Assembly (NCBI GenBank): GCA_030533445.1
Contig: CM060065.1
Span: 22,643,974 to 22,707,973, forward strand
DNA from: Cyprinodon diabolis
Lineage: Eukaryota > Chordata > Actinopteri > Cyprinodontiformes > Cyprinodontidae
DNA length: 64,000 nucleotides
Direction of reading: 5' to 3'
A program made the position numbers and the translations under genes. Positions 1 through 12,522 of this stretch are shown piece after piece (within the stretch, counting starts at the first letter, position 1; each line of letters opens with the position of its first letter). The notes beneath the pieces were generated by a model, which was not told the DNA's origin, ran no database searches, and was given only the letters and a program-made list of their open reading frames with translations.

Positions 1-3000
1 AAAAGATGGGGGAGGCACCAAGGTGGGGAGGTACTGAGTTACGTGACCAATGGGGAGCGAAAAGTAGTGATTATCTGTCCGATCGGTCAGTTAACTGAGT
101 TCACTATAAAGTCCACTATATAGTAACGCCCTATATAGTAATTTAAGGATTTAGGGGTTAGGGGGGGACGTTCAGACACAGCCCTAGTCTCAGATATTCG
201 AGGGATCCTAATGAGCCTTTAGTTGTTAACTCCTCTGAATGAACAAATGAGGAACACACCTGAGAGGGGAGATCATTGTGTGTTTCTCGCAACTCTGACC
301 TTGTTTTCCTGGAAAGCCTAAACCGTAGCAAATTTGTTTGCATTGCATCAGCTCTATTGTGTCTTAGCTGCTTTTCCTCTACATCATGAGCAATGCAGTT
401 AACAGATGTGGAGAGGCACCCTCTTCCAGAAACATCAAAGAGATGTTAACAACACAGGGACAAAAAGCAAACCTTCTATGTTTAATATCATAGCAACAAA
501 GCTGTTACCCTGTGCAACATAACTCACAGTGCACTAATAATGTTATGGCACTTTTGCTGGCAGAAAAAAACGGTGGAAGGACAAGCTTATTTCTCATTCC
601 AAACCTAGAGACATTGAATTGAATGCTGTCAGCACTTACATAGAAAGTGAAGTGGGCCCAAATTAAAAATAGCCTAGTAGGAAAAGCACGTTGTGACATG
701 CTTTCTTTAGTAATAATTGAAGAAAAAAAGCCTCTTTCTCTGCCATGAGTTCCAAATCGTCTCCACAATATGAAATAGATTTACATTCAAGAGAAACAGT
801 GTATTTTATTATTTTTGTGTGTGTTTTTCATTAATATTTCACTACACATTGCTTATTGCAATATTATTGTACAGGAATGAAGACTGCATGCATGACGGTT
901 AAAGTAAATTGATTAAAGAAGTCTTTTTTCAAGTGAAAATTGTTTTTAACATAAATTCCTTCTAGAAACATAGTATGTGTTCAAAAAAATTCAACTTGTA
1001 GTCATAAGTTCCACCATATACTTTATTTTTGTAGAGTATTATAATGTTTGTCTACCAATCTAATATTGTATTATTCACTCTGTGATTGTTTGTTTTATTT
1101 TAGCCTTCTGCTTGGTGTTGCGGGAACTGACAGGTTCAGCTGTTTTATGCTCACCCCCTATAGGTTAAGAGTTCACAGCATCTCTATATAGATGCTAATC
1201 AATTTACTGATTGATTTGGTGTTAGATTTAGATGCCCAGTAAACAAAAGTCTTTAGAGACTCAAGGAGTCTCAAGGACATAGGAACACCATCTAAAGTCA
1301 GACGAGACTCCATGTGGGGCTATGTTTCAGTGTTCATGGATATGTTCAATTTAATGCATGATGTAATCCTACAGAGTCGCCGGTGTCGCTGGTTGCATAA
1401 GTCCCATGAGTAGGTACATTAAGTATTGAACAATTACGCAGTATGGCTGGAGGTTATCCTGATTTTTCTCACAAGGAAACTCCACTGTGAGGCGAAACAG
1501 CATCTCGCTGTCACTGTATTTACATATTTCCTCGGACTAATAAACAAAATGAAGGAAGAGAGAACCTAAGTGTATAAACCATGCCGCACTTGAGATGGTC
1601 CATGCACCGGAAAAAGTAAATCTGGACATAAACCCCCGCCGTCAGGAATGAAAAACACCACAATAAAAGGGCCAAGGAGAAACGTTACACAGCCGGTGCA
1701 TGGGCAGATAGGTAACTCCTGTTGGATGGGGCAAGCTGGTGAGCAGTTGGTGGGGAAGGTCATAGAGAAGCTGCTGTAATCAGCAAGGTTTGATGCTGGC
1801 AATGGAATCAACAGAACATTTAACTGTAAAAACAAACCTCTTAGCTCAATCAACCTAGCCTTTTCTCCAGCTTCTCTGATGTTTATTTACAGTTTCAGGG
1901 TTTAGAAGAGGATTAGGTGAACACACACACACGCACACCAACACACACATCGCAGCGGTGGCCTGAAGGAGACTGATGAGGATGAGGCCATCACGGCAGG
2001 CTGAATGACGCAGATTTTTAATATTCTCTTTAATCTCTGCTTAGAAATACAATTTAGTGCCTTCATTAGCCTAAATATTCTTACCGTCTACTACTGTTAA
2101 TGTTGTTGGCCCCAAATATTCCAGTTTATTCTAACTGATCTCTGCTTGATGACACAAGCTAAAATCCACAGGGTGCATCTTTTTAACCAGCTTAATGAAA
2201 GAGCTCCAGTAATCTGCTTAATTATTTTTACATTCTCTTAATGAACTCATTATCTTTTTGAAGACCCTTCTGCCATAGCCATCATATTATGATAGGTGAG
2301 GGAGCAGGGGGAAAAAAAGAATACTGTATTGGTTTAAAAGCCAGATTTCCCTCAGGAGCAGCAACCATCCAAATGTGTTGATCCCTCTCACCATAAATTA
2401 CACCATCCACTGGCCCCTGGCCACTATTAATCACATGACCACAGCAGCCAGATTAAATCTGTAGCCTTGGACTGTTGTCCTGTCTCACCCTTGCTTTGCC
2501 TCTCTTCCATACACATGGCAAACTCAAAAATCAAGTAAATTATTTGCAATACCTTACCTTACTAGTATTAGATATTTTCACCTAACGGATGATTATGAAG
2601 ATGGTGCACTGGAACAATATATACAATAATGAAAGCACCAATTTGGTTGTCTGAATTATCCAACATGTTCTGACTAATGTTTGTACATCTCAACTCTTAT
2701 TGAACACCTAACAGAGAATTATAACAGAAAGAAATGGCATATACAGTCCTTAAACTGGAAAAAGAAAATATTTTAATTAGAATTTGTAGCCATTCATTTC
2801 GTACTTCACCTTGGCCTATATCAGTATGGTCATATACAGCACCTTTGTGTAGGATGGACAAATATTGGAAATATGCTCTTGAAGCAGAATCAAGATGTTG
2901 GTAAGGTATTGTAAAGCGGTGGAAGCAAAAGTACGGACATTAGCTAAGGTGGCAGCAGCATGTAGAAAAGGGTTATGCGACAAACCTGGAAATAAATGCC

Positions 3001-3189
3001 CAACTTGTGTCATTATCCATTTGTTTCACCACTTCCCATTGAGAAAATCTACTTTTTGATACTTTCTTTCTTAGAAACTTGAAAATCTTTGATATTTATT
3101 TTCAATGAAAACTGAAATAACTCACCTTAAAATATGTCTGACAGCTGCACATATATTGAACATGATCAAAACCTTTCAGACAGTAGAAT
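1..3189. other. Intergenic, no gene recognised
   Basis: A/T-rich sequence with frequent stops in all frames and no exon that I can recognise. A short (CA)n-type tract lies near 1921-1950. The segment about 1980-2330 is free of obvious repeats and rich in TAAT-type words, so it could be a conserved non-coding element, but the sequence alone does not show this. Confidence 0.5.
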
Positions 3190-3510
3190 TTGGGGTCGCG
3201 AGGGGTGCTGGTGCCGATCTCCAGCTGTCGCTTGGTGAGAGGCGGGGTACACCATGGACAGGTTGCCAGTCTATCGCAGGGCAACACAGAGACAAACAAC
3301 CATTCACACACACTTACATATTAGGAGAATTTAGAAAAGCCAAGTAACCTAACAGTCATATTTTTTGACTATGGGAGTACCCAGAGAGAACCCACAAAGG
3401 CGCAGGGAGAACATGCAAACTCCATGCTGAAAGACCCCCGTGTGGGAATTGAACCCGGCACCTTCTTACTGCAAGGCAAGATTGCTACCTTCTGCTGTTT
3501 AGCCCCTAGA
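3190..3510 (-). mobile_element. tRNA-derived SINE-like repeat (minus strand)
   Basis: Read on the minus strand, the head at the high-coordinate end carries an RNA polymerase III B-box-like word (GGGTTCAATTCC, around 3445-3460) followed by the body of a family that I know as very common in teleost genomes. A second, more decayed copy lies in the opposite orientation at 26525-26765 and shares the head, the middle and the tail. No clear target duplication is visible. The family assignment is from memory of fish repeats; the pairing of the two copies is seen directly. Confidence 0.7.
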
Positions 3511-3916
3511 CAGGAGAAGTAGTTGCTTTATTATAATAAATATTGATGTTTAAGAGAATAAACTGAATTCATTTGGGACCTTCCTGGTCATACTGATCAC
3601 TTTAAGCACTTTACACAATTCAACCAATCACACTCTCAAACATTCACAAATTCTTAAACTGATACCTGGATGGGTAGACCACTTGACAGCAAAAATTTGA
3701 TAAGAAGAATCTGAAATCATACCTACAACTTTCAGTTTAAAATACAACTTCTATTCCAACTGAGCCACATTCAGCCAAGAAAAAGCAAAATAAGAAATAG
3801 ATAGAAATCCAAAGTGTTCTACTTTTATATGGAGAGATAAAAACATTTAATTTCTTTTAAATTAGGGTTATTTATACATTGCCAAATGGGGTTTAAAAAG
3901 TTAATTCATATCATAC

Positions 3917-4274
3917 TGTAGAGGCTAAGCCAAAACTTTAAGCCCCTGAGGTGGTACACCAGGGTAAAGTTGACACGCCGATTACTTAGCCGCTTAATTG
4001 AAATGAGAGCCGTCCTTGATGTTAGTGCAGGTAATCCATTTATTTCCATGACTCTGCAATGTTGACAATAACACCGCATACATTATTTCTGCGATCCACA
4101 TAGCTTTCACTTCAATATAAGTAGTATTGCGTTGCGTTGCGGTCAAAAACTGTTTCCCCCTTTCGGGTGGAACACACCTGTCCTCATCAACACCGGATCA
4201 TACTTATATAGAGAGCTGACAGATCATGTGACCCAAACCATTTGGAATACAGAAATTCATAATCTGCTCCTACA
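3917..4274 (-). repeat. 3' LTR of the BEL/Pao element (intact)
   Basis: A 358-bp LTR, TG...CA on the minus strand. It contains a TATA-like word (CTATATAAG on the minus strand, near 4205-4215) and, downstream of it, a possible poly(A) signal (AATAAA on the minus strand near 4040). It is the reference for recognising the two displaced LTR halves at 6041-6246 and 6252-6384. Confidence 0.88.
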
Positions 4275-4357
4275 CACCGGCCCCTAATTGTTATGGCAGG
4301 CAGACGTAACAATTATATACAATAACAATAGGAGCAAATGAATACATAACTGTTGAT

Positions 4358-6036
4358 TTACACCCCCTGTATCAAACAAAGTTTGGTAACAGGTCTTTCA
4401 ATGATATTGTTCTTTGTCTGCAGTTTTACAGATCGCACCATGCCTTTTTTATCAGAGAAAACCGCTATTACTTTAGCAAGAGGCCAGGAGCCACGTGGGG
4501 CAGATGAATCCATGATGACGACGACATCTCCAGATTTCAAATTTTGCTTCTGTTGATTCCACTTCTGTCTTTCTTGCAATAGGGGCAAATACTCCTTGAT
4601 CCAGCGTTTCCAAAATAAATCTGAGATGTATTGAACTTGTCTTCAACGACGCTTCACATACATATCTGACGGTTCAAACAGCCCAGGTGGTAAGGCAGGT
4701 TTTCCTTTTAGTAGCAGTAGATGATTTGGTGTGAGAGGTTCAAAGTCATTTGGCTCATCTGATAGCCTTGTTATTGGACGGTCATTCAATATGGCCTCTA
4801 TTTCACACATAACAGTATAAAGTCCATCGTCATCCAATCGTTGCTGTCTTAAAACGGAGTTGAGGATGCGCCTAACAAGGCGTATCATACGTTCCCAGAC
4901 TCCACCATGATGGGATCCTGCTGGTGGATTGAAACTCCATTCAACTCCAGATGGAGTAAGAGCATCTTGAATCTGTTTATGATCCAATGAAGCGAGAGCT
5001 TGCCTCAACTCCCGTTCGGCTCCAACAAAATTTGTCCAATTGTCCGACCTGATGTGAACAGCTTGACCCCTTCTGCTGATAAAACGACGTATTGCATTGA
5101 TGCAGGCATCTGTTTCGAGGGAGTTTGCTACTTCCAAGTGTATTGCTCTGCTCGTCATACAGGTGAATATCACACCATATCGTTTGCATTGTTTTCTGCC
5201 TTGCTTGATTTCAACAGGTCCAAAATAATCCACTACAACATTTGTAAATGGAGGCAAATCAGGAACAAGCCTCTCTTTTGGAAGATCCGCCATCTTCTGC
5301 TCCAAAGCTCTCCCATTAAAACGTCTGCAATTGCGGCATTCAGATATGATTTTTCTCACTGCTGCATTTGCATTGGTGATCCAATATTTCCTCCTAAGAG
5401 TTGACAGAGTATGGTTTCGTCCACTGTGTCCCAACAACTGATGAATATGTTGAAGAATGAGCCTGGAGATATGCTGATCTTTAGAGAGAATAAGAGGGTG
5501 TTTTTCTTCCATGGGCATTGTTCCTTTACTTAACCTTCCTCCAACTCTCAACAGCCCATTATCCAAAATAGGGTCCAGTTTATAGATGGAACTCTGTCTG
5601 CTTACTGTTCCAGTCTTGGACAGCAAGCAGGAAATTTCATTTTCAAACCTCTGCAGCTGACAATAGCGTACAATGGCCAACTCAGCTTCCAACAGATCCT
5701 TGGGCTTTAAGGCGTTGCCCTTTGATGTCACTGCAGCCTTTTTTCCTTTCACTTGCCCATTATTAAGATCAGGGTCTTTCAGATGAGCTGTTTGTCGAAT
5801 GAGCTGCAACAAATGGGTTTTCAGTCTGAGAAACCAGGCAACGGAAATCTTGAGTTTCCTCCATTCGGAAAAGTAGTTAAAGAAAATCAGTGGGCTTAAT
5901 TGAATCAGTGGCAGCACAGTTCACAAGAGCATCCCTTTTGAGCTCTGGATCATTGGAGTCCATCTTATTATCAACAGGATTCTCTGGCCAGAATCCCTCA
6001 GGCTTCCAAAGAAAGCTGGGGCCCTCAATCCAAATG
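4358..6036 (-). pseudogene. BEL/Pao pol remnant: integrase and C-terminal domain
   Basis: Minus-strand reading shows, in order, a short piece upstream of the integrase, an H2C2-type zinc-binding region, an integrase core with acidic catalytic positions (VVDYFGPV, then the IRSDNWTNF block) and a final domain of the type that follows integrase in BEL/Pao polyproteins (DVVVIMDSSAPRG). The frame is broken twice. Near 5880-5900 an apparent 1-nt frameshift separates the first piece from the rest. At 4643-4645 an in-frame TGA interrupts the frame, with recognisable sequence on both sides. Upstream of about 6036 the coding sequence ends abruptly against inverted LTR sequence. It is a dead copy. Confidence 0.87.
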
Positions 6037-6040
6037 TGGT

Positions 6041-6384
6041 ACTTATATTGAAGTGAAAGCTATGTGGATCGCAGAAACAATGTATGCGGTGTTATTGTCA
6101 ACATTGCAGAGTCATGGAAATAAATGGATTACCTGCACTAACATCAAGGATGGCTCTCATTTCAATTAAGCGGCTAAGTAATCGGCGTGTCAACTTTACC
6201 CTGGTGTACCACCTCAGGGGCTTAAAGCTTTGGCTTAGCCTCTACATAAAAGTCAAAAGCTGTTTCCCCCTTTCGGGTGGAACACACCTGTCCTCATCAA
6301 CACCGGATCATACTTATATAGACAGCTGACAGATCATGTGACCCAAACCATTTGGAATACAGAAATTCATAATCTGCTCCTACA
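6041..6384. repeat. Chimeric 5' LTR of the BEL/Pao element (half inverted)
   Basis: 6252-6384 matches 4142-4274 in the same orientation, while 6041-6246 matches 3917-4122 as its reverse complement, ending exactly at the LTR terminus (CCTCTACA at 6239-6246). Five bases (TAAAA, 6247-6251) sit between the halves, and about 19 bp of the LTR middle, including the GCGTTGCGTTGC tract, are missing. The matches are nearly perfect, with only a few substitutions. Confidence 0.9.
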
Positions 6385-6389
6385 CATAC

Positions 6390-6714
6390 AATAATGAACA
6401 TCAGCAAAATGTCCTTAATAGCTTTAGATCTTTCCTTGCTCCACTGCATGCATTTTCAAATGGTCCAACAACTCAATATGTTATGATGTTCTGCAGAGGT
6501 CTCCTAATGAACCCTCATGTGATTCAGGCATGTTGGAAAAAAACAATCATCAAAAACAATCATGGACGTAATAATAATTGACCATTTATCAAAAATGATA
6601 CACTTTTAACAGATTTTAGTGGCATTACACAGGTTAAATGGTTATTGTAAAACAATTCATATACTGTAAAGTAATTTCTTTAGCTGTGCAGACTGTAAAA
6701 CAGACTTAAACTCA
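6390..6714. other. Intergenic, nothing recognised
   Basis: A/T-rich sequence after the BEL target duplication, with no coding, RNA or repeat signal that I can support. Confidence 0.5.
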
Positions 6715-7045
6715 AATGTGATATGTTGTCCAGGAGGCTTCTGTTGGTTCCGACGGCTCGCTTTAGAGCAATCTATAGTTGGAGTGCTGTTGTTTTTAAG
6801 AATCATGAAGGCCCATTGTCATGAGCACATTACAATTTTGATGCAAATCAAAGACCCACCCATAGTTCTCCTGGGTTCTTGGAGTCTTTTGTTGCATATG
6901 GTTTTATATTTGGCCATTTAAATCATGATAAATGTGCTTGTGTAACCTCTTGGAAATGAATACCAGGACCGAATTATAGATGCTTGCAAACTGAAACCAC
7001 AATTCCTCTCCTAGTGATTTTTTCTCTTTTAACATTAAATATGAT
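6715..7045 (+). repeat. Dispersed repeat, copy 1 of an unnamed family
   Basis: This block and 12075-12385 are diverged copies in the same orientation. Shared words include TAGAGCAATCT near the start, a middle block with ACCCACC, and GAATACCAGGACCG against GAACTTCAGGACCA followed by TAGATGCTTG and CTGAAACC. I see no terminal inverted repeats or target duplication and cannot place the family. Confidence 0.6.
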
Positions 7046-9358
7046 TTCCTTCACCCCTATTACAAACCATTTTTCCTCTTTCCACCAAATCTGAATATTT
7101 CTGTAATCAGAGAAGCAACTGTGCAGTCAGAGAGGATGTTGAGCAGTTCTAGTAACTACATACTATTGTAGCCAGATATCCATAAACATGAAATCCAAAA
7201 TTTGTCAAAAAGCCAGATAAGCCTTGTAAGGAGGTCACCCGTGTTCGGGCAAAATAAATTCAGGCGCAGTGAATGCTGCATGAGTCCTGTAACTCAACAC
7301 TTCACTGCAGAGCTTTAATGTCTCTCTGCCAGACCTGCATCTCCACAGCAACACTGGCTCTGTGCTTGGCTAAGTTGGCCCTGACACATGATATGCCTTA
7401 TATTTTAAAGCACACGGCAGCGAGATGAGCTGGTGTTTTGAGAAGAGCATCTTCATATAAGCAGCAGTCAAGAGATTACTCAGTCAACCAATAAGAACCT
7501 AAGTACTCAATTTCCTAGTAGTATTTTTTGCAATTAATTCACCTTTTATTAACTTAGTTAATTTTTACATAATTTCACTAAGCACCGTCAAATTTTTTCT
7601 TGTATAAAGCAATTGCGAACTGAGTAATTACAAGTAACCGGCACAAAAATTACTTAAAGCTACACTAAACTGTCATTTAGAAGAATAGGATATTGTATGG
7701 ATTTGAAAAAAAAACAAAACATGAAATGCTCATCTGAAACAATTTACTGGTCCTGAAAGCTAATGTTCTAACTTTTTTAACTCTCAAACACCTAGAGCAA
7801 AGAGTAGATTCCTTTTTTTTGTAGCAGGTACTTAGGAGAACTCCAGAATTTAAATCTTTATAAGTAGTGCAATACAATAATTTTAAATAATAACTTATAT
7901 TTTATAATGAAGTACTTAAATTGTAATAGTAACATTATTGTTTTTTGCACCCAACAATGCTGAAATAATATATAGGTAAACTGATCAAACAGAAAAGAAA
8001 ATAGGCTGTGTATTTTACTAATGAGAAGAAAAGCAAAAAAACAATCTAACAGGTGTGTCTGCATGATAAAATCTTGTCAGCGACCTCTATGATCTTACCA
8101 GAGCTATAATGTTATGAGAAGGCCCACACAGACCCAGCAAGAAAAGATGTAATGAGGCTGCCGAGAATGCATCATGTATAAAACAGCAGCCAATAAGGCA
8201 ATGTGGAAATGAAACATTTGTAGAACTGACTGTGCCAGCTCTTTTGCAAATCAAATAAAAGCTGTACAACTCAATGAACAGACGCACACCAGCTTAAGTG
8301 TACTAATACTCAAGAGTGATTTTTTTTAAGCACATATTGGATTGAAGTTAAAGAAAAGAAAGAAAGGAAATGGCAAAAAAAGAACAAAAAAAAACATTTT
8401 TGTCCCATTTATTTTATCGCCAACGTTTGTCTGTGTATTACAGAGAAGAAATTGATTCTAAAAACTCTTTGGGGGTTTTTGAGTTGAGGTTTTGGAGGCT
8501 GTTTATTATAAGGCTTCATAGGAACAGGGATTGTTAAACATAAAAGGAGGTCCTGGTAGATAAAGTCAGATGCAGAGAAAGCAGACTTGAAATGTTTTGC
8601 AATTACTTTTTGAAGGGTAGGTGTTCAGAGACTGTATCATCTGACACTGAAGAGGAGTTTTCTGCTCCTGTACCTCCAGTCAGCAGGGTTTGACACCAGA
8701 TGCTGCCATCCCTTCTGCCCTCCCACTGTCACCTTTATTAACAGTCTGCCATGTGGAGACCTTCTTCCCCGTAGGCTTAGAGTTGCTGATGTAAGTGATG
8801 AAGAGAGGTACACAGAGCAAGTGGGAGGCTGGAGTTCTCATCTGTTAAAAACTAATGCTTAGAGGCAACACAAAGCAGCTTTTTACCACTTTAATTTACC
8901 ATAGCAATTTTTTTAGATTTTTTAGATTTAGATGTTAAAGCTTCTATAGTTACACAAATCTGGCAATGTGAAAACTGTTCTAAAACAAACCCAAAAGCAT
9001 TCCTGTTACTTCTAATTGCTCGGTAAAGCAGATATTCTATTTAAGCTTTAAAAAACAGAACTGAAGACTTTTCTTGAAATCTCTCCTAACTAGATTTGGT
9101 TAAATTTTGAATCAGCTGTTTCATTGGTCCATCTAACAGCTTAATGTTCATCTGTTAAAAATGAGACCAGGCAAAGTGCCCTACCATGCGGTTAGTTTAT
9201 TGTGGTAAAACCATCAGTTGCATCATTGCCGTTTCTAGATTATTAGAACTTGACTTTCATAAAATGTAAATTACTCTTTAATACTTCTCCTTTGGAAACC
9301 CTTTAATGTTATGTTGAGTGTGACGTTAAGCAATTTAAACCTATGAAAGGGCTTTTTA
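7046..9358. other. Intergenic, no gene recognised
   Basis: A/T-rich sequence with short homopolymers. The most complex stretch (8560-8830) has no splice-compatible frame that I can read as a known protein. No RNA gene was recognised. Confidence 0.5.
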
Positions 9359-9571
9359 TAGTGGTTTTCAAACTTCGTCCTTGCAAACTTCTGTCCTGCA
9401 TGTTATAGGTATTGTCCTGCCTCCACACACCTGATTTAAATAAATAGATGATAGGCAAGCAACTGCAACCTGTGGCTGCAGAGGCGGGGAGCAATCATTT
9501 GATGCAAGTCTGCTGTAGCAGAGAAATATCTGCAGAACAGTGGGTCCTGAGGACTGCTTGAAAACCGCTGC
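9359..9571. mobile_element. hAT-like MITE (decayed)
   Basis: Ends form an imperfect inverted repeat: AGTGGTTTTCAAAC at the left and GCTTGAAAACCGCT at the right (9556-9569). The body contains the TGTCCTGCATGTT and CACACACCTGATT words of a common short fish hAT-type element. No 8-bp target duplication survives, so the boundaries are approximate. Confidence 0.5.
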
Positions 9572-9584
9572 CTAGACCAGGGGC

Positions 9585-10350
9585 TTGTTCTATGAATCGA
9601 GTTCTACGTAACAGGAATGAAGCTAAGGCGGAAATTCAACTGAAGAAACTCTGATTACTTCCATTCAATCTGGGGCTGATCCGCCTCCGATGCAGCCCAT
9701 CCGCTTCAAGCTATATCTCCTCGATGCCCAATCATCTTCCGGCACTCTCCTTAAAAGCCACTCCAAATCATCTCTCGGCCTGCTATTCAACAAGCGCAAG
9801 ATCCGTCGCTATGTCGGACTTTGATTCAGACAACCCACCTCCATCCCCTTCTCCACCATTGTAGTAAGCTCATCCGACTCCTCCTCGATGCTCCTTCAAC
9901 CTCACCTCCAGTTTGTACTCCCTCCTGACTTTCATGGAGTTCCCTGTCAATTTAAACGGTCCGGCAGAAGCCCGCCATGTTGAGCCTGGTTCTGCCAGAG
10001 ATTTCTTCCCAAAGGGGAGTTTTTTCTCTCCACAGTCGCTTCATGTTTGCTCTTCATGGACAGTTCATGGACAGTTTATGCAACTTTGTTCATTCAGTGA
10101 CATCTAACTCAAGCATCACCTTGTATACCAGCCTCTATGGATTAACCAAAACTTCATCTATCTAAACTCCACCACCAGTTTCAGGCCTGGGGGAAATTTC
10201 CATACTCTCATACATCAGTTTATCTGCATTAAAGTATAAATCAGCGTTTATGTTTCCTGCTGAGGCCTGAGCGCCAAAGTTCAAACTATTGTATCAATAA
10301 ACTCTTCTAATTGCATCTTCTCTCTCTGTGAGTTTTTCAGATTGAATTAC
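9585..10350 (+). repeat. Dispersed repeat, copy 1 of a second unnamed family
   Basis: Diverged copy of the block at 48655-49255 in the same orientation. Both contain a short coding-like start (ATG followed by residues S/A-D-F-D-S-D) and then, in order, a GGCAGAAG word, a CCTGGTTCTGCCA block, a CACTTCATGCTTGCTC-like block and GTTTTTCAGAT(T/C)GAATTACTT at the end. It is probably a non-autonomous DNA-element derivative that kept the beginning of an ORF, but the superfamily is not clear from the ends. Confidence 0.6.
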
Positions 10351-11048
10351 TTTCAGCCTATGCAGTTTAACCAATCCACAAAAATAGCAATCAAAAGCAG
10401 GATTAGTGGTACCACAAGGCTGGTTATCAACTCACTAACTCAATCCAGCTTGAACTGATCATGAATCTGTGAACGTGCACATATAAATGGGTGGGTTCAA
10501 ATTAGTGGACCAATCACAATCATGAGTGCAGAAGGGAGATTGCCATATTTCTCCTGAGAGGAACAAAACTCATCTTAAATAAGAAATATGAAGAAAAAAG
10601 GCAAGTCTCAATGGATAGTCAAACATGGGGACAGCATGAAAATGATGCCAAATAGCAAAGGACTGCTGTATGCGTAAACGCGCAAGTTATACATCAGTTA
10701 CATTTAAAACAGACTGCATCCAATCACAGTGCTATATATTATTCACATTCCCCACCGCATTGAAGAGGAATTGGGAGCAGATAAAAATAAAACAAAAGAA
10801 CATAATTGCATCTGGTTAGTTGGACTTTTTAACTCAACGTTTGGGCTATAATAAAGCTGGAAGCTGAGGCCACAACGTCTTGTATCATATTAATACATGA
10901 AGTGATCTGTCTCAGTGAAATTCCTGATTCCTGAGCTTTGTCAGAGCTCAGCAAGACAAATGGTTAAAAATCTGCTCTGCTTTTAAAATGATTAGAGTCC
11001 TCAAAGGCAGCCCTTAGTGTACAGAAATAGCTTCTTGAATGTCTTTTC
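10351..11048. other. Intergenic, possibly the tail of the preceding repeat
   Basis: No gene recognised. The stretch 10400-10460 (GGCTGGTTATCAACTCAC and neighbours) resembles the ends of fish Harbinger-type non-autonomous elements, which would make 9585-10460 one larger element. I could not confirm a matching left end. Confidence 0.35.
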
Positions 11049-11615
11049 TGTCATGATTCTGCCCTCTCTGGACTTCTGTTTAAATTTATTTTTAAGTTTT
11101 CAGTTACACTTTGGTTTATGTCATTCTGTGTCATTCCATTTTGTGTTATATTTAGCAGTGTTGTATTGTTTTAACAACTCTCTCCCCCTTGTGCCAGTTG
11201 TTATTGGTTTAATTCCTATTTTGTTGTATTTTATGGATATATTTGAGTTCTAAGGTATTTATTTGTTGCCCTCTTGTGATGGTCTCCTTTTCCCTAGCTC
11301 CTTTCTAGATTCCTCTCTTCACACCTGCTCCCAATCAGCTCGTTAGTCTTCTCTTTGTTCAGTCTACCATAAATACTCCCCTTGTGCAGTTCCTCAGTGC
11401 TGGTTCCTCGTCTTACTTTGTCCTACCGTGTCTTACCCTTGTGATTGTTTTCCCCTGATGTCTTCATGGTTCTGGTTTGTTTTACATTTTTTCATGTTGG
11501 ATTTTTTTTTTGGATTCCTGCCTCTGTTACCTGTGTTAATTAAAGAAACTGAAAGAACTCACCCCTGCCTCCCAGCCTCTGCATTTGGGTCGAAAACCAC
11601 AACCAAACCCTGACA
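11049..11615 (+). mobile_element. Solo LTR-like block, probably Gypsy
   Basis: Starts TGTCA and ends TGACA (11611-11615), giving the short terminal inversion and TG...CA ends of an LTR, and is 567 bp long. An ATTAAA-type word lies near 11538. The body, with its CACACCTGCTCCC stretch and a C-rich, T-rich composition, resembles Ty3/Gypsy LTRs in fish. No target duplication is visible, so this is moderate evidence only. Confidence 0.5.
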
Positions 11616-12074
11616 CATACAGTGTATTAATCAAAGAAATGCTCTTTGTACACATACTGTATGTATGCAATACAATAATAAAGGTAGATGCAGTACCCTG
11701 AATCCAGCTGTTTGTGCAAACTCGTGTTCAAGCTTGAAAAGTCAAAGTACTAATGGATGTTAAAAAAAATGTGGTGACTCTGCCTATTTTCTTTTTTTGT
11801 TTTTTTTTGTGCCTATTTTCAAATACTGATTTGCCATAGTCACTCGTTAACTTAGCATGGGAAACGCTTAAATTATCCATTTTTATTAAAGTGATGTGTT
11901 AAGGGTCAGTCTAAGTGTAACTTATAACAAAGTGGATTTCTGTCAAACTTTTTTTGTATATTCAGTAAATCATTTTAAAAAAATTGTTACATTATTGGAT
12001 GGTTATTTACATACAGTAAAAAAAAAACTGGACTTTTGCTTAGTATTTCTGAAAATGTTTCGACAACTGTCCAC

Positions 12075-12385
12075 GAGACTTTGTCAATTCTGTCAGCCTA
12101 CAATAGAGCAATCTGTAGTTGGGGTGCTGATGGTTTGGTTAAAGCATCATAAGGACTCGTCCACCCAAGCACATTCCAAGTCAGATGTAAATTAAAGGAC
12201 CACCCACTATTTTCCAGGGACATTGAGGTATTTTGTTTTTTAATATTTGTCTGTGTTTGGCTATTTGAAGCTTGAGTTTGCTCATTTAATCTCTTTGAAA
12301 TGAACTTCAGGACCATATTGTAGATGCTTGGAGGCTGAAACCAAAATACTTCCCTCTGCTATTTGGAATAAAAACTATTAAAGAG
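12075..12385 (+). repeat. Dispersed repeat, copy 2 of the family at 6715
   Basis: Same order of conserved words as 6715-7045 in the same orientation, with many substitutions and small gaps between the copies. Function unknown. Confidence 0.6.
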
Positions 12386-12522
12386 AAGTTGCAGAAAAAC
12401 CACATCTTAGATAAGTAATAGAATATAAATATAGACAAAACTGAATATGCATTATTCGCAACTTGAAAAAACATTGTGGATGAGTGACACCTCCTACTGG
12501 TAAGGGTTTGCAGATATAAGCA

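Larger units (their letters stand above)
3912..6389 (-). mobile_element. BEL/Pao LTR retrotransposon, internally deleted and rearranged
   Basis: The element runs 3917-6384 and is flanked by a 5-bp target duplication CATAC (3912-3916 and 6385-6389), the usual duplication size for BEL/Pao. Both outer termini read TGTAG...CTACA. On the minus strand a normal LTR (3917-4274) follows a purine-rich tract at about 4275-4290. The interior keeps only the last third of pol (integrase and the following domain); gag, protease, reverse transcriptase and most of RNase H are missing. The other end carries a broken LTR in which the inner 206 bp are inverted. The whole insertion is 2,468 bp, far shorter than a full BEL element, which is usually several kb. 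It cannot move by itself. Confidence 0.9.
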
